64,000 bases of DNA from an uncultured Dokdonia sp. (GTDB lineage Bacteria > Bacteroidota > Bacteroidia > Flavobacteriales > Flavobacteriaceae): positions 186,001 through 250,000 of the forward strand of contig CANNDF010000001.1 of NCBI GenBank assembly GCA_947503305.1. The letters are read 5' to 3'. Below, piece after piece: positions 27,076 to 36,418 of this stretch. Under the pieces are notes generated by a model that saw only the letters and a program-made list of their open reading frames with translations, had not been told where the DNA came from and searched no databases. A program made the translations under genes and the position numbers. Each line of letters opens with the position of its first letter. Positions within the stretch are counted from its first letter, which is position 1.

Positions 27076-28152
27076 TTAAAGGTTGTTAAAAAGATCTAAT
27101 TGTTTATCATTAGACCTTGTAAAGAGGTCTGTATTTAATTTAGGTATTGACTTTCCAACTAAATATTTCTTCTTTCCTATTGCAAACTGTTGGTGTATAT
27201 GCTTAGCAATGGTACCTTCTCCTTTCATTCTTGTTCCAAATCTAGAATCATTTAATTGCCCTCCATGACATGCTGCAATTTGATGAAGGACTTTATTTGC
27301 CCGATCTGGTAGTGCCTTTTTAATCCAATCCTCAAAAATCACACCAATTGCACCATTTAAACGTACAATTGTATGTCCTACCTGAAGCGCCCCTCTAGCT
27401 GTTACTTCTTTAATTAAAGGAATAATCTCATGGCTATTAATACCGGGAATAATCGGTGCCATCATAACTCCTACAGGGATCCCTGCTTGGGATAACTTCT
27501 CAACGGTTTGTAATCTCTTTTTTATAGTTGCTGTTCGAGGTTCTAAAATACGTCTTGTACTTTCAGACAATGACGTAATAGAAATATAGACCATACATAG
27601 ACGATCTTTTGCCAACTGACTTAATATATCTATATCGCGTTGAACCAATGCATTTTTTGTGATAATCCCTACGGGGTGTTTGTATTTCAGAAAAACTTTT
27701 AAAAGCCCTCTTGTGATTTCTAATTTCTTTTCTATGGGTTGGTAACAATCTGTATTTCCAGATAAAGAAATAGAAACAGCCTTCCATGATTTACTTTGTA
27801 ATTTTTTTTCTAATAATGCTATAGCATTCTTTTTTACTAATATCTTTTGTTCAAAATCCAAACCAGCCCCATACCCCCAATACTCGTGACTATTCCTAGC
27901 ATAACAATATATACAGCCGTGCTCACAACCCTGATAAGGGTTTAAAGAATAGCTCATTCCTACATCAGGACTTGTTACTTTATTTACGATGGTTTTTGGA
28001 AAAGTCTCTATGTAATTCGTTTGGGTTTGTGAGGGTGGTTCGCTTTCGCGAAAGCAAAATTCTAAGAAATCATCTCGCACCTCATGACTATGCTCAAAAA
28101 ATCGATTTGCTATTTTCTTTTGAGCTCCACGTCCTTTTATATATTCTTTCAT
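27076..28152 (-). CDS. PA0069-family (SplB-like) radical SAM protein
   Basis: A 358-residue cytoplasmic radical SAM enzyme. The 4Fe-4S motif is CEHGCIYCYAR (about residues 76-86), preceded by SYSLNPYQGC as in the SplB/PA0069 group. That group includes spore photoproduct lyase relatives, so a DNA-repair role has been supposed but the substrate is unknown. The C-terminus ends in QLDLFNNL. QLDLF matches the DNA polymerase sliding-clamp binding pentapeptide (QL(S/D)LF), which fits a DNA-linked role. A palindrome copy encodes FRES near residue 34. The promoter element at 28188-28195 fits the ATG at 28152. The gene lies 55 bases upstream of array gene A's start, on the other side of it, and is probably separate. 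Confidence 0.9.
   Translation of the reverse strand: MKEYIKGRGAQKKIANRFFEHSHEVRDDFLEFCFRESEPPSQTQTNYIETFPKTIVNKVTSPDVGMSYSLNPYQGCEHGCIYCYARNSHEYWGYGAGLDFEQKILVKKNAIALLEKKLQSKSWKAVSISLSGNTDCYQPIEKKLEITRGLLKVFLKYKHPVGIITKNALVQRDIDILSQLAKDRLCMVYISITSLSESTRRILEPRTATIKKRLQTVEKLSQAGIPVGVMMAPIIPGINSHEIIPLIKEVTARGALQVGHTIVRLNGAIGVIFEDWIKKALPDRANKVLHQIAACHGGQLNDSRFGTRMKGEGTIAKHIHQQFAIGKKKYLVGKSIPKLNTDLFTRSNDKQLDLFNNL
28042..28055. repeat. Palindrome copy 7 (GCTTTCGCGAAAGC)
   Basis: Perfect copy inside the radical SAM gene, read on the minus strand as F-R-E-S. Confidence 0.95.
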
Positions 28153-28187
28153 CTTAAATATTTAGGATTATAAAATTGGAATAAAAA

Positions 28188-28195
28188 CAAAATTA
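28188..28195 (-). promoter_or_regulatory. -7 promoter element for radical SAM gene
   Basis: The minus strand reads TAATTTTG (TAnnTTTG), about 35 bases before the start at 28152. It lies in the 105-base divergent region with the oxidoreductase gene. Confidence 0.5.
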
Positions 28196-28257
28196 TGGAA
28201 AATATCCATATTTTATTATTGGTTGTAATTATTTAACTTTAGAAAAATTATCAACTT

Positions 28258-29670
28258 ATGAAACGCCGTTCCTTTATTAAAAAATCTGCAGCAGCTAGTG
28301 CTGCTTTTTCAATTGTACCCAGTTTTGTTTTAGGAAAAACACATATCCCTCCCAGTGACACCTTGTATATAGGCGCTGTAGGTGTAGGAGGTAGAGGTGG
28401 CGGGGTCGTACGTGAACTTACACAACACGGGAAAATAAAATTTGTAGCGCTTTGTGACGTTGATGATAAAATGGGAGCTGCGAGTTATGCATTACATCCT
28501 GACGCGAAAAAATACCGTGATTTTAGAAAAATATATGATAATCACCTCAATGATATTGATGCTATTATGGTGGGTACTCCAGATCATACCCATGCCACAA
28601 TTGCATTGCCGTTTATGCGTGAAAAAAAACATGCATATGTAGAAAAACCATTGACTCACAATATTTATGAAGCGAGGCTTATGGCTCAGGTTGCTGCCGA
28701 AAAAGGAATTATCACCCAAATGGGGAATCAAGGCGCCTCTGGTGATGGCATACGTCTCGCACAAGAAATGATTAACACTGGAGCTATCGGAAAAGTACAT
28801 CGTGTCGATTGTTGGACCAATCGTCCAGTATGGCCACAAGGATTTAAACACATTACAGAAGGGCAACCTATCCCAGAACATTTGGATTGGGATTTATGGT
28901 TAGGCCCTGCCCCTATGCGCCCTTATAATGAGAATTACTTACCCTTTAAATGGAGAGGATTTTGGGATTTTGGAACAGGAGCTATGGGTGATATGGGATG
29001 CCATATTATGGAAACTCCATTTAAAACCCTTGATCTAGGTTTCCCTTATGAAGCAGAAGCCAGTTGCACAACTATTTGGTCTGGAGATTTTGTTGAAGCA
29101 GATTATAGTGAAGCATGCCCTCCAAGTTCTATTGTACGTTTAAAATTTGACACAAAATCGCATGGTGATATTTCCTTAAACTGGTATGATGGCGGTATTA
29201 TGCCTGACCTTCCTCCAGAATTAGGAGACAATGAAGAACCTGGCGGAAGTGGAGGCGGAAGTATCTTTCACGGAAGTGATGGTATCATGATTACAGATAC
29301 CTATTCTCAAAACCCAAGATTACTTCCTAGCAAACGTATGGCAGATTATAAAAAACCATCGGAGACCCTAGCCAGAGTTCCTCATTCACATGCGGGAGAG
29401 TGGATAGAAGCGTGTCTCAATGGAACAACCACCTCTTCTCCTTTCTCCTATGGAGGCCCACTTACAGAAGCTGTTCTTATGGGAAATCTAGCCATAAAAG
29501 CATTCCAGTACAAAGTACTTAAAGAGGGTAAAAAAGTAGGTGATTGGGATCCTTATAGCTATCCAGGACGTCGTACTATCAAATGGGATGGTGCAAATAT
29601 GCGGGTCACTAACTATGATGCTGCAAATGCATGGGTAAAACGTGCATATCGAAAAGGATGGGAGTTATAA
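28258..29670 (+). CDS. Gfo/Idh/MocA family oxidoreductase, Tat-exported
   Basis: A 470-residue protein with a Tat signal at the very N-terminus (MKRRSFIKKSAAASAAF, cleavage near 27). The NAD(P)-binding domain follows (YIGAVGVGGRGGG near 37-50), with VGTPDHTHATIA and the EKPL motif that carries the conserved active-site Lys. The C-terminal half is the Bacteroidetes-type Gfo/Idh/MocA dimerisation domain. Members with Tat signals are thought to act on sugars or sugar derivatives in the periplasm with tightly bound cofactor; the substrate here is unknown. It stands alone between divergent and convergent neighbours. Confidence 0.92.
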   Translation: MKRRSFIKKSAAASAAFSIVPSFVLGKTHIPPSDTLYIGAVGVGGRGGGVVRELTQHGKIKFVALCDVDDKMGAASYALHPDAKKYRDFRKIYDNHLNDIDAIMVGTPDHTHATIALPFMREKKHAYVEKPLTHNIYEARLMAQVAAEKGIITQMGNQGASGDGIRLAQEMINTGAIGKVHRVDCWTNRPVWPQGFKHITEGQPIPEHLDWDLWLGPAPMRPYNENYLPFKWRGFWDFGTGAMGDMGCHIMETPFKTLDLGFPYEAEASCTTIWSGDFVEADYSEACPPSSIVRLKFDTKSHGDISLNWYDGGIMPDLPPELGDNEEPGGSGGGSIFHGSDGIMITDTYSQNPRLLPSKRMADYKKPSETLARVPHSHAGEWIEACLNGTTTSSPFSYGGPLTEAVLMGNLAIKAFQYKVLKEGKKVGDWDPYSYPGRRTIKWDGANMRVTNYDAANAWVKRAYRKGWEL

Positions 29671-29684
29671 GGTATTAAAACAAA

Positions 29685-30203
29685 TTATTTAATACTTGTT
29701 CTTATATATTTTGCTTTTAATAAAAGATATATTTTATATAGAAAATAAAAAACTGGAATTCCTAAGACAACAGTAATTATAAGGGTTGCTAACATTAACT
29801 TAAGTCCTATAAACGGTACTTTTCTTATCTCTTCTAAGACTTCCGTATCTTCATATAAGAAAAAAGCAAAACCTATAGAAATTGTAAAAAATAATACAAT
29901 GCCTAGATTTTTAATAAACTCTAAATTCTCATAAATATGTACATCGTTGCTGTACTGATAAGCATGAGCTAATGCAAGTACTACTAGTGCAACGATAAGC
30001 ATTCCCTTGATTGCTTTTATATTTTTATAGGTATCCCCTCCTAAATACATAGATCGTTTACAGCTTGAGCAATATTCGTTATCCATATCTAAGCACGTAA
30101 AGCACATACCCCTATGGCATTCTTTACACTTTTTTTGAGAAAATAAATTTGTGTGTGTATGACAGAAATACGCTTCTTTTTCTTCGTCTTCCATAAATGA
30201 CAA
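29685..30203 (-). CDS. Small membrane protein with B-box-like zinc finger
   Basis: A 172-residue protein of unknown function. Residues 14-48 hold C14, H15, H17, C26, C29, H30, C34, C37, C45 and C48, with CxxC pairs as in B-box-type zinc fingers. Three hydrophobic segments follow (about 66-86, 96-116, 131-158), so the finger should face the cytoplasm ahead of a membrane domain. It ends 14 bases from the oxidoreductase stop (convergent) and starts 115 bases downstream of the crotonase stop. Such B-box-plus-membrane proteins occur sporadically in Bacteroidota without known function. Confidence 0.75.
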   Translation of the reverse strand: MSFMEDEEKEAYFCHTHTNLFSQKKCKECHRGMCFTCLDMDNEYCSSCKRSMYLGGDTYKNIKAIKGMLIVALVVLALAHAYQYSNDVHIYENLEFIKNLGIVLFFTISIGFAFFLYEDTEVLEEIRKVPFIGLKLMLATLIITVVLGIPVFYFLYKIYLLLKAKYIRTSIK

Positions 30204-30318
30204 TTCCTAATTCTTTAATTTTTTGGAAGCGATTACTACATTCATACTATTTATAAAACCAAAGAGGCATTATATACTCATACTATTAAGTGTAGGTTAC
30301 TGTATTTATTATGATATC

Positions 30319-31101
30319 TTATTTCCCTGGAAAATTTGCTTTTCTTTTTTCCAAAAATGCCGTAGTTCCTTCTGTAAAATCTTCTGTACCAAAACAATCT
30401 CCAAACGCATCAATTTCTGCTTGAAAACCATTAACCCCATCCGTATACCCAGCATTAATTGCTTTAATAGCACTTGCAATCGCTACTGAAGAATTACGCA
30501 TGATTTTACCTGCAATTTTTTGAGCAAGCGGTAATAGTTCTTCTTGAGTGACCGTATGATTTACCAATCCATAATCCAAAGCGGCATTTGCATCAATCAT
30601 CCCTGCTGTCATAATCATCTCCATCGCTCTGCCTTTCCCTACTAGCTGAGGCAAACGTTGTGTCCCTCCATATCCAGGAATTACACCTAAAGAAACTTCG
30701 GGTAAACCCATACGAGCATTATCACTAGCAATTCTAAAGTGTGCTGCCATTGCAAGTTCTAAGCCTCCTCCTAGTGCAAATCCATTTACAGCAGCAATTA
30801 CTGGCGTACTAAGATTTGCTACAAAATCAAACAATACTGCTTGTCCTTTACGAGCCAGTTCTGCCCCTTCTGATACTGAAAAATCTGCAAATTCAGAAAT
30901 ATCTGCTCCTGCAACAAAAGCCTTTTCTCCACTTCCTGTAATGATAATTACTTTTGTAGATGAGTCATTATCTGCACTTTTAAATGCTTCATGTAATTCT
31001 GCAATAGTTTCGGTATTAAGTGCATTTAATTTTAAGGGACGATTTACAGTAATTGTAGTAATTCCTCCTTTTTGATCTGAAAGTATATTTGTATAACTCA
31101 T
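30319..31101 (-). CDS. Enoyl-CoA hydratase/isomerase (crotonase) family protein
   Basis: A 260-residue crotonase of usual length. The oxyanion-hole segments AFVAGADI (about 62-69) and NGFALGGGLELAMA (about 105-118) are present. The catalytic Glu lies in GLPEVSLGVIPGYGGTQRL (about 133-150), together with the upstream Glu of GGGLE as in hydratases. The best guess is short-chain enoyl-CoA hydratase, acting on (3S)-hydroxyacyl-CoA in fatty-acid or butanoate metabolism. Its position 39 bases downstream of the sensor kinase gene suggests cotranscription without an obvious functional link. Confidence 0.93.
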   Translation of the reverse strand: MSYTNILSDQKGGITTITVNRPLKLNALNTETIAELHEAFKSADNDSSTKVIIITGSGEKAFVAGADISEFADFSVSEGAELARKGQAVLFDFVANLSTPVIAAVNGFALGGGLELAMAAHFRIASDNARMGLPEVSLGVIPGYGGTQRLPQLVGKGRAMEMIMTAGMIDANAALDYGLVNHTVTQEELLPLAQKIAGKIMRNSSVAIASAIKAINAGYTDGVNGFQAEIDAFGDCFGTEDFTEGTTAFLEKRKANFPGK

Positions 31102-31140
31102 TGCTCTTTTGACTTCGTTTTGTAGTAGATATGTTTTATT

Positions 31141-32589
31141 TTACTTTGGGAAAGTAACTGTAAAAACAGTTCCCCGACCTTCTTGAGATGTAAAAGTAAT
31201 ACTTCCATTATAAGTTTCCAGAATATTTTTTACCATTGCCAGTCCAAGACCCATTCCACTGGTTTTAGTGGTGAATTTTGGTTCAAATATTTTAGATTTA
31301 TTTTCTTCTGTAATTCCTATTCCATTATCACTTACAGTAAGTTGTACCTCATCACCTATCGTTTCAACATTTACTAAAATTTGTGGATTTTCAGTAGTCT
31401 TTGTCGCCTGAATTGCATTTTTAACAAGATTGGTCACCACACGTATTAACTGAGTACGATCAAATTTTGCTAGGATTTCCTGGTCTGCTTTCGCGAAAGC
31501 AATATTACGTTCTCTAAAAATATCCAGCGCCAGTTTTACCACTTTTGAGACATTTAAAATTTCACTTTGCTGTGCAGGCATATCTGCAAAATTTGAAAAA
31601 GCAGATGCAATGCTACTCATGGTATCTATCTGTTGGATAAGAGTATTACTATATTCATTTATTTTTTTGTTGATTTCTGGATCTTCAGGATCAAAGCGTC
31701 TTTGAAAACTCTGAACTGTTAACCGCATTGGGGTGAGTGGGTTTTTAATTTCATGTGCCACTTGTTTTGCCATTTCACGCCATGCAGCTTCCCGTTCATT
31801 CTGAGCGAGTTGTGCAGCACTTTCTTCCAGTTCATCGATCATTCCATTATATGCCGAAACTAAGGTCAAAAGCTCTGTAGGCAAACTCTGGATATCAATT
31901 TTTTTATTGCGTTTATCCAGTTGTGTTTCTTTTATTTTTTCTTCTATAGCTTTAAGCCTTTGTGTAATATATCTTGCCAGAACAAAAGCTAGAAAAATAG
32001 CAGTTATAAAGACAATTAAAGCGACGATAGCCATCCTAATCAAGATCTCTCGCATCTCTTTATTTATAAAAGAATCACTATCTACATACTGTATTTGTAA
32101 AATGGCTAGCGGTTTAAATCGTGGGTCATTGATATACGAATATGAAAACTGTTGAGGTGTTTCCGAATCAATACGCTCTACATATCGTTTTCCGATAGTC
32201 ACTGTTAGTGTATCGAGAATACGTTGAGATATTGCTTCTTTAGGTTGACTATTAAAAAGTTTTTCTGTAGATGATATAAGAGGGTTTCCTTGTAAATCAT
32301 AAAGAGTTACATTTTCACCATGAATGCGAGCAATTTCAAAAATTTCATCTTTAAAGATAAAAGGTACTTTTTCTGTAATAAGCTCAAAAGAAGTCGTTTT
32401 TAACGTACGATCAATATCTTTCTTTATCGAATTTTCTTTACGTTCTAAACGTTCAACATTATAGTCTCGTACCTGTTCTCTATACTGGTAATAGGTAATC
32501 CCCGCGATAAGTGCAAAGGCAATAAGCACAAGCACAAACATGGAGGTAAAAATTCGAAAGCCTAATGATTTTCTATTAAAATTGAGCAT
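31141..32589 (-). CDS. NtrY-like sensor histidine kinase
   Basis: A 482-residue membrane kinase. TM1 lies at about 12-33, a periplasmic sensing region at about 35-180, TM2 at about 183-205, HAMP at about 205-260, then an H-box (REMAKQVAHEIKNPLTP, phospho-acceptor H279) and an HATPase with N-box VTNLVKNAIQAT, DNGIGI and GMGLGLAMVKNI. The VAHEIKNPLTPM form is typical of NtrY-type kinases. No response regulator lies next to it, so it is an orphan here. A palindrome copy encodes AFAKA near residues 364-368, between the dimerisation and ATPase domains. hemJ is just upstream. Confidence 0.92.
   Translation of the reverse strand: MLNFNRKSLGFRIFTSMFVLVLIAFALIAGITYYQYREQVRDYNVERLERKENSIKKDIDRTLKTTSFELITEKVPFIFKDEIFEIARIHGENVTLYDLQGNPLISSTEKLFNSQPKEAISQRILDTLTVTIGKRYVERIDSETPQQFSYSYINDPRFKPLAILQIQYVDSDSFINKEMREILIRMAIVALIVFITAIFLAFVLARYITQRLKAIEEKIKETQLDKRNKKIDIQSLPTELLTLVSAYNGMIDELEESAAQLAQNEREAAWREMAKQVAHEIKNPLTPMRLTVQSFQRRFDPEDPEINKKINEYSNTLIQQIDTMSSIASAFSNFADMPAQQSEILNVSKVVKLALDIFRERNIAFAKADQEILAKFDRTQLIRVVTNLVKNAIQATKTTENPQILVNVETIGDEVQLTVSDNGIGITEENKSKIFEPKFTTKTSGMGLGLAMVKNILETYNGSITFTSQEGRGTVFTVTFPK
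31487..31500. repeat. Palindrome copy 8 (GCTTTCGCGAAAGC)
   Basis: Perfect copy inside the sensor kinase gene, read on the minus strand as A-F-A-K-A. Confidence 0.95.
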
Positions 32590-32616
32590 ACGCTAAGATA
32601 TCAAATATCGTGCTAG

Positions 32617-33168
32617 TTATGCATCAGGATTTTTTTCTTGAATCTTTCTGTAGAGACGTATGCCTAACATTAATGCAACACCCAAACCTATAATCCCTAC
32701 TACACCATACACCCAGTTTGTTGCACTCTTTGTCACTGCTAGAAAAACCACGGCAAATAAAATCAACGTAGCTCCTTCATTCCATATGCGCATAAACTTA
32801 GATGAATAATTAAACTCACCTCGTTGTAGTTGCTTATATATACTCCATGTCTTTGCATGATAGACATATAGCAATATTACAAATCCTAATTTTATTTGCA
32901 TCCACGGTTGTTCTAGTAATGAAGGGATGATATGCAACATTAAAAATGCAAAAAGTGAGCACAGTACCAGAGAAGGTCCTGTAATAATTTTCCAAAGCCG
33001 TTTTGCCATTAATCTTAATTGCTTTCCTAAAATCTCACCTTCAGGAGAAGGTTTTTCATTGGCTTCTACTTGATATACAAAAAGTCGTGGCATATAAAAA
33101 AGTCCTGCAAACCATGTTACCATAAAAATGATATGAAGTGCTTTTATATAAGAGTAGTAATCTGCCAT
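32617..33168 (-). CDS. hemJ: Protoporphyrinogen IX oxidase, HemJ type
   Basis: A 183-residue inner-membrane protein with four hydrophobic segments. The N-terminus ALHIIFMVTWFAGLFYMPRL with H12 and the QIKLGF segment with K93 match the conserved His and Lys of HemJ. The enzyme oxidises protoporphyrinogen IX to protoporphyrin IX, the step before ferrochelatase. The nearby heme operon lacks hemG and hemY, so this gene probably supplies the step. The -7 element ends only 4 bases before the ATG, which implies a very short or absent 5' leader. The gene is followed 27 bases on by the sensor kinase gene. Confidence 0.9.
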   Translation of the reverse strand: MADYYSYIKALHIIFMVTWFAGLFYMPRLFVYQVEANEKPSPEGEILGKQLRLMAKRLWKIITGPSLVLCSLFAFLMLHIIPSLLEQPWMQIKLGFVILLYVYHAKTWSIYKQLQRGEFNYSSKFMRIWNEGATLILFAVVFLAVTKSATNWVYGVVGIIGLGVALMLGIRLYRKIQEKNPDA

Positions 33169-33172
33169 GAGT

Positions 33173-33180
33173 CAAAGATA
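33173..33180 (-). promoter_or_regulatory. -7 promoter element immediately before hemJ
   Basis: The minus strand reads TATCTTTG (TAnnTTTG) and its last base is 4 bases from the hemJ ATG. It sits directly after the terminator hairpin of the gene upstream. Confidence 0.65.
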
Positions 33181-33182
33181 AG

Positions 33183-33212
33183 AAGACCTAGTAGATTTTT
33201 CTACTAGGTCTT
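33183..33212 (-). terminator. Hairpin terminator after the BNR-repeat gene
   Basis: A 13-bp perfect stem AAGACCTAGTAGA / TCTACTAGGTCTT with a 4-base loop (33183-33195 and 33200-33212). It lies 24 bases after the stop of the leftward BNR-repeat gene. The T-run after it is interrupted (CTTCTTATCTTT). Confidence 0.75.
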
Positions 33213-33236
33213 ATTTTAAGATTCTTATGTTATCTA

Positions 33237-36200
33237 CTAATCCTCTACAAACAGATAATTCAACTTTAATTTATTAAAGTCTGTATTAAATTGAGCTACT
33301 TCAGCATCTAGCATGGAGTCAAACGCTTCGAGTTGTTTTTCAATAGCGACAGACAATTCATTCTTTACAGCAATATCCTGATCTGTAGGGCCAAAATCAC
33401 CCATGCCTACCAAACTATTTAAATGTCCTAGTTTGTTGGTTAATTTAATAGGGAAATTCAACGGGTCTTGACCTGAGCGATTTTTTGTCTGATATAATTC
33501 TTTTTCTATTTTACCAAAAGCCTCTTGCATTGTTTTAGCTTTTTTACGTAAATCTTCTGTACGAGAATCGTCTTTATATTGAGATTCAAATGCCTTTAAT
33601 TGGGCATTGATTTTTCTAATTTTCTTAATACTTTGATGCGCACGATCTACGGTTTTATTTACTGCAGTAATAAAATCATATTGTTTTTGCATATCTGCTA
33701 CCGTAGCTTCTGCATTAGGGTTTCTTAAAATAGTAAAAGGTTGCGTCTGTTCTTCTCCATTTACATTGAGGCTTACTTTGTATTGTCCAGGAACAGCTTT
33801 AGGGCCATTAAGACTTGCCCACCATAAGATCATTCCTTTTAATCGTTCGGCGCCATCAGTACGAGTATCCCATGCAAATAAATTTCCTCCTTTTTCTGCC
33901 TTGAGTTTATCCTTTTTTTCTTTTGCTGCTGTACTAAATGATTGTATGGTATCTCCTGCTACCGTCATATAGGTAAGTGATACAGTATCTTTCTTTTTGT
34001 CATACTCTTTTAGATTAAAATAGGTCATTACACCGCTTGGATGATTGGTTCCTTCTGTAAGGCTTCCGGATCGACTCCCTCCACCCATACGATAAGTATC
34101 TTTAGGTTTAAATAAATGATTTGTTCCCGCTTTTGCAAAAGCAGACTGATGTAGCATACCCAAATCATCAATCATCCAAATACTTCTACCTTGTGTAGCT
34201 ACAATAAGATTATCGTCTTTTATAGTAAGATCTGTAATTGGTACAATAGGAAGATTTAACTGGAATGATTTCCAATTTTTCCCATCATCAAAACTGATAT
34301 ACATCCCTGTTTCAGTTCCCGCATATAATAATCCTTTCTGTTTTGAATCTTCACGTAAGACACGTGTAAAATGCTCTGATGGAATTCCGTTTGTAATTTT
34401 TTTCCAAGATTTTCCATAATCTGTTGTTTTATATAGATACGGTGCAAAATCTCCAGACTTATATCGCGTCCCTGCAATATAGGCTGTCCCTTCATCAAAA
34501 GCACTTGGCTCTACACTATTAATCATCATCCATTCTGGCATTCCTTTGGGAGTTACATTATCCCATGTAGCACCACCATCACGACTCACATGTACCAATC
34601 CATCATCACTGCCTACCCATAATAATCCTTCTTTAATAGAAGACTCTGCCGCTGCAAAAATGGTACAGTAATACTCAACAGAAGTATTATCCTGTGTAAT
34701 TGGTCCTCCCGAAGATTTCATTTTTTCGGGATCATTACGTGTTAAATCTGGACTTATTACACGCCAGCTTTGTCCTTCATTTTCAGTCACATGTACATGT
34801 TGCGAGAACGTATACATACGATTGGGGTTGTGTTTACTAAAAATGATAGGGAAGTTCCATTGAAAACGGTATTTCATATCTTCAACTCCATGTCCCATTG
34901 GATTATCTGGCCATACAGATATAGAGCGTACAGTATTTTTATCATGGTTTACACGTGTTAAAAATCCATCATAACTTCCTCCATAAACGATTTCATTATT
35001 CTTAGGATCTACAGCAATATGGGCACTCTCACCTCCTGCTGTACGTTCCCAATCGTCTTCAGAAATACTACCCCCTTCAGTACGATGCGGAATACGAATG
35101 GTACTATTATCCTGCTGTGCTACATAAATACGATATGGGAATGAATTGTCTGTAGTAACACGATAAAATTGAGCCGTAGGTTGATTAAGATAGGTACTCC
35201 AGCTACGACCCCCATCATACGTTACTTGAGCTCCTCCATCATCTCCTATAATCATACGATTAGGATCTTCTGGTGCAATCCATAGATCATGATGATCTCC
35301 ATGAGGTGCATTATAGGTGCTGAATGTTTTTCCTCCGTCTGTAGATTTATGATAACGTACATTCAAGACATAGACTGTATTCTCATCTTTGGTATCGGCA
35401 TAGAGACGTGTGTAATACCAGGCTCGCTGACGTAATTTACGTTCGTCATTTACTTTAGACCACTTTATCCCACCGTCTTTAGAGGTATATAATCCTCCTT
35501 CTTTTTCATTTTCTACCATAGCATAGAGGCGATTACTATTTACTGGAGAAACTGTAATTCCCATAATCCCTAAAATGCCTTTTGCAAAACCCTCATTAGT
35601 AGATAGTTCTGTCCACGTCTCTCCCTCATCTGTACTTTTCCAAAGCGCAGATCCATCTCCACCTGAACTTAAGCTATAAGGAGTACGTCTTGCATTCCAT
35701 GTTGTGGCATACAATACTCTATAATTATTAGGATCAATAATTAAATCTACAACTCCGGCATCTGCATTGCTAAATAGTGTCTGTCGCCACGTTTTACCTC
35801 CATCAGTACTTTTATAGACTCCGCGTTCTTGTGTAGGTTTATAAATATTTCCTAGCACTCCTGCATATACAATATCAGGATTTGTTGGGTGTACGCGAAT
35901 ACGAGGTACATGGCGACTATTTTTAAGTCCCATTTGCTCCCATGTTTGTCCTGCATCTACCGTTTTCCAGATTCCATATCCAGAAGATACATTTCCTCGA
36001 AGGGTTTTTTCTCCTCCTCCCACATAAATTACATTGGGGTCACTTTTTGAAACTTCAACAGCTCCAATACTTCCTCCAAAAAACCCATCCGATATATTTT
36101 CCCACGCTTTTCCACCATTAGTTGTACGCCATATACCGCCTCCGGTACTTCCCATATAAAATAAATCGGGTTGTCCAGGCACCCCTGTAACTGCAGCACT

Positions 36201-36344
36201 TCGCCCTCCTCTAAAAGGTCCTATAAGGCGATACTCGAGAGCTTCATATGAAGATTCGTCTGGAGTTTGAGCTGAAGAATTAAAATGTAACGCAAGAATA
36301 GAGACCACAAGAAGTGCTCCTGTTTTGATGTGAGATAATCGCAT
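33237..36344 (-). CDS. Secreted BNR/sortilin-like beta-propeller protein
   Basis: A 1035-residue protein with a signal peptide (MRLSHIKTGALLVVSILALHFNSSAQ). Residues about 36-720 carry many Asp-box/BNR-type repeats of the form STDGGKTW, TVDAGQTWE, SFDDGKNWK, as in VPS10/sortilin and exo-glucanase-like propellers. The remaining C-terminus (about 740-1030) has a beta-rich segment and a helical tail. The family is common in Bacteroidota as large secreted proteins annotated as glycosyl hydrolase or sortilin-like, but no catalytic residue can be assigned from the sequence. There is no clear T9SS domain. It is monocistronic, with a terminator at 33183. Confidence 0.88.
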   Translation of the reverse strand: MRLSHIKTGALLVVSILALHFNSSAQTPDESSYEALEYRLIGPFRGGRSAAVTGVPGQPDLFYMGSTGGGIWRTTNGGKAWENISDGFFGGSIGAVEVSKSDPNVIYVGGGEKTLRGNVSSGYGIWKTVDAGQTWEQMGLKNSRHVPRIRVHPTNPDIVYAGVLGNIYKPTQERGVYKSTDGGKTWRQTLFSNADAGVVDLIIDPNNYRVLYATTWNARRTPYSLSSGGDGSALWKSTDEGETWTELSTNEGFAKGILGIMGITVSPVNSNRLYAMVENEKEGGLYTSKDGGIKWSKVNDERKLRQRAWYYTRLYADTKDENTVYVLNVRYHKSTDGGKTFSTYNAPHGDHHDLWIAPEDPNRMIIGDDGGAQVTYDGGRSWSTYLNQPTAQFYRVTTDNSFPYRIYVAQQDNSTIRIPHRTEGGSISEDDWERTAGGESAHIAVDPKNNEIVYGGSYDGFLTRVNHDKNTVRSISVWPDNPMGHGVEDMKYRFQWNFPIIFSKHNPNRMYTFSQHVHVTENEGQSWRVISPDLTRNDPEKMKSSGGPITQDNTSVEYYCTIFAAAESSIKEGLLWVGSDDGLVHVSRDGGATWDNVTPKGMPEWMMINSVEPSAFDEGTAYIAGTRYKSGDFAPYLYKTTDYGKSWKKITNGIPSEHFTRVLREDSKQKGLLYAGTETGMYISFDDGKNWKSFQLNLPIVPITDLTIKDDNLIVATQGRSIWMIDDLGMLHQSAFAKAGTNHLFKPKDTYRMGGGSRSGSLTEGTNHPSGVMTYFNLKEYDKKKDTVSLTYMTVAGDTIQSFSTAAKEKKDKLKAEKGGNLFAWDTRTDGAERLKGMILWWASLNGPKAVPGQYKVSLNVNGEEQTQPFTILRNPNAEATVADMQKQYDFITAVNKTVDRAHQSIKKIRKINAQLKAFESQYKDDSRTEDLRKKAKTMQEAFGKIEKELYQTKNRSGQDPLNFPIKLTNKLGHLNSLVGMGDFGPTDQDIAVKNELSVAIEKQLEAFDSMLDAEVAQFNTDFNKLKLNYLFVED

Positions 36345-36397
36345 TTTATGAAATTTTGGTTCGCTAGCTTTAAAAATACGCTATTTGAAGGTATTAT

Positions 36398-36411
36398 GCT
36401 TTCGCGAAAGC
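36398..36411. repeat. Palindrome copy 9 (GCTTTCGCGAAAGC)
   Basis: Perfect copy in the short gap between the MATE gene stop (36419) and the BNR gene start (36344), both leftward. Confidence 0.95.
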
Positions 36412-36418
36412 GTTAAAA

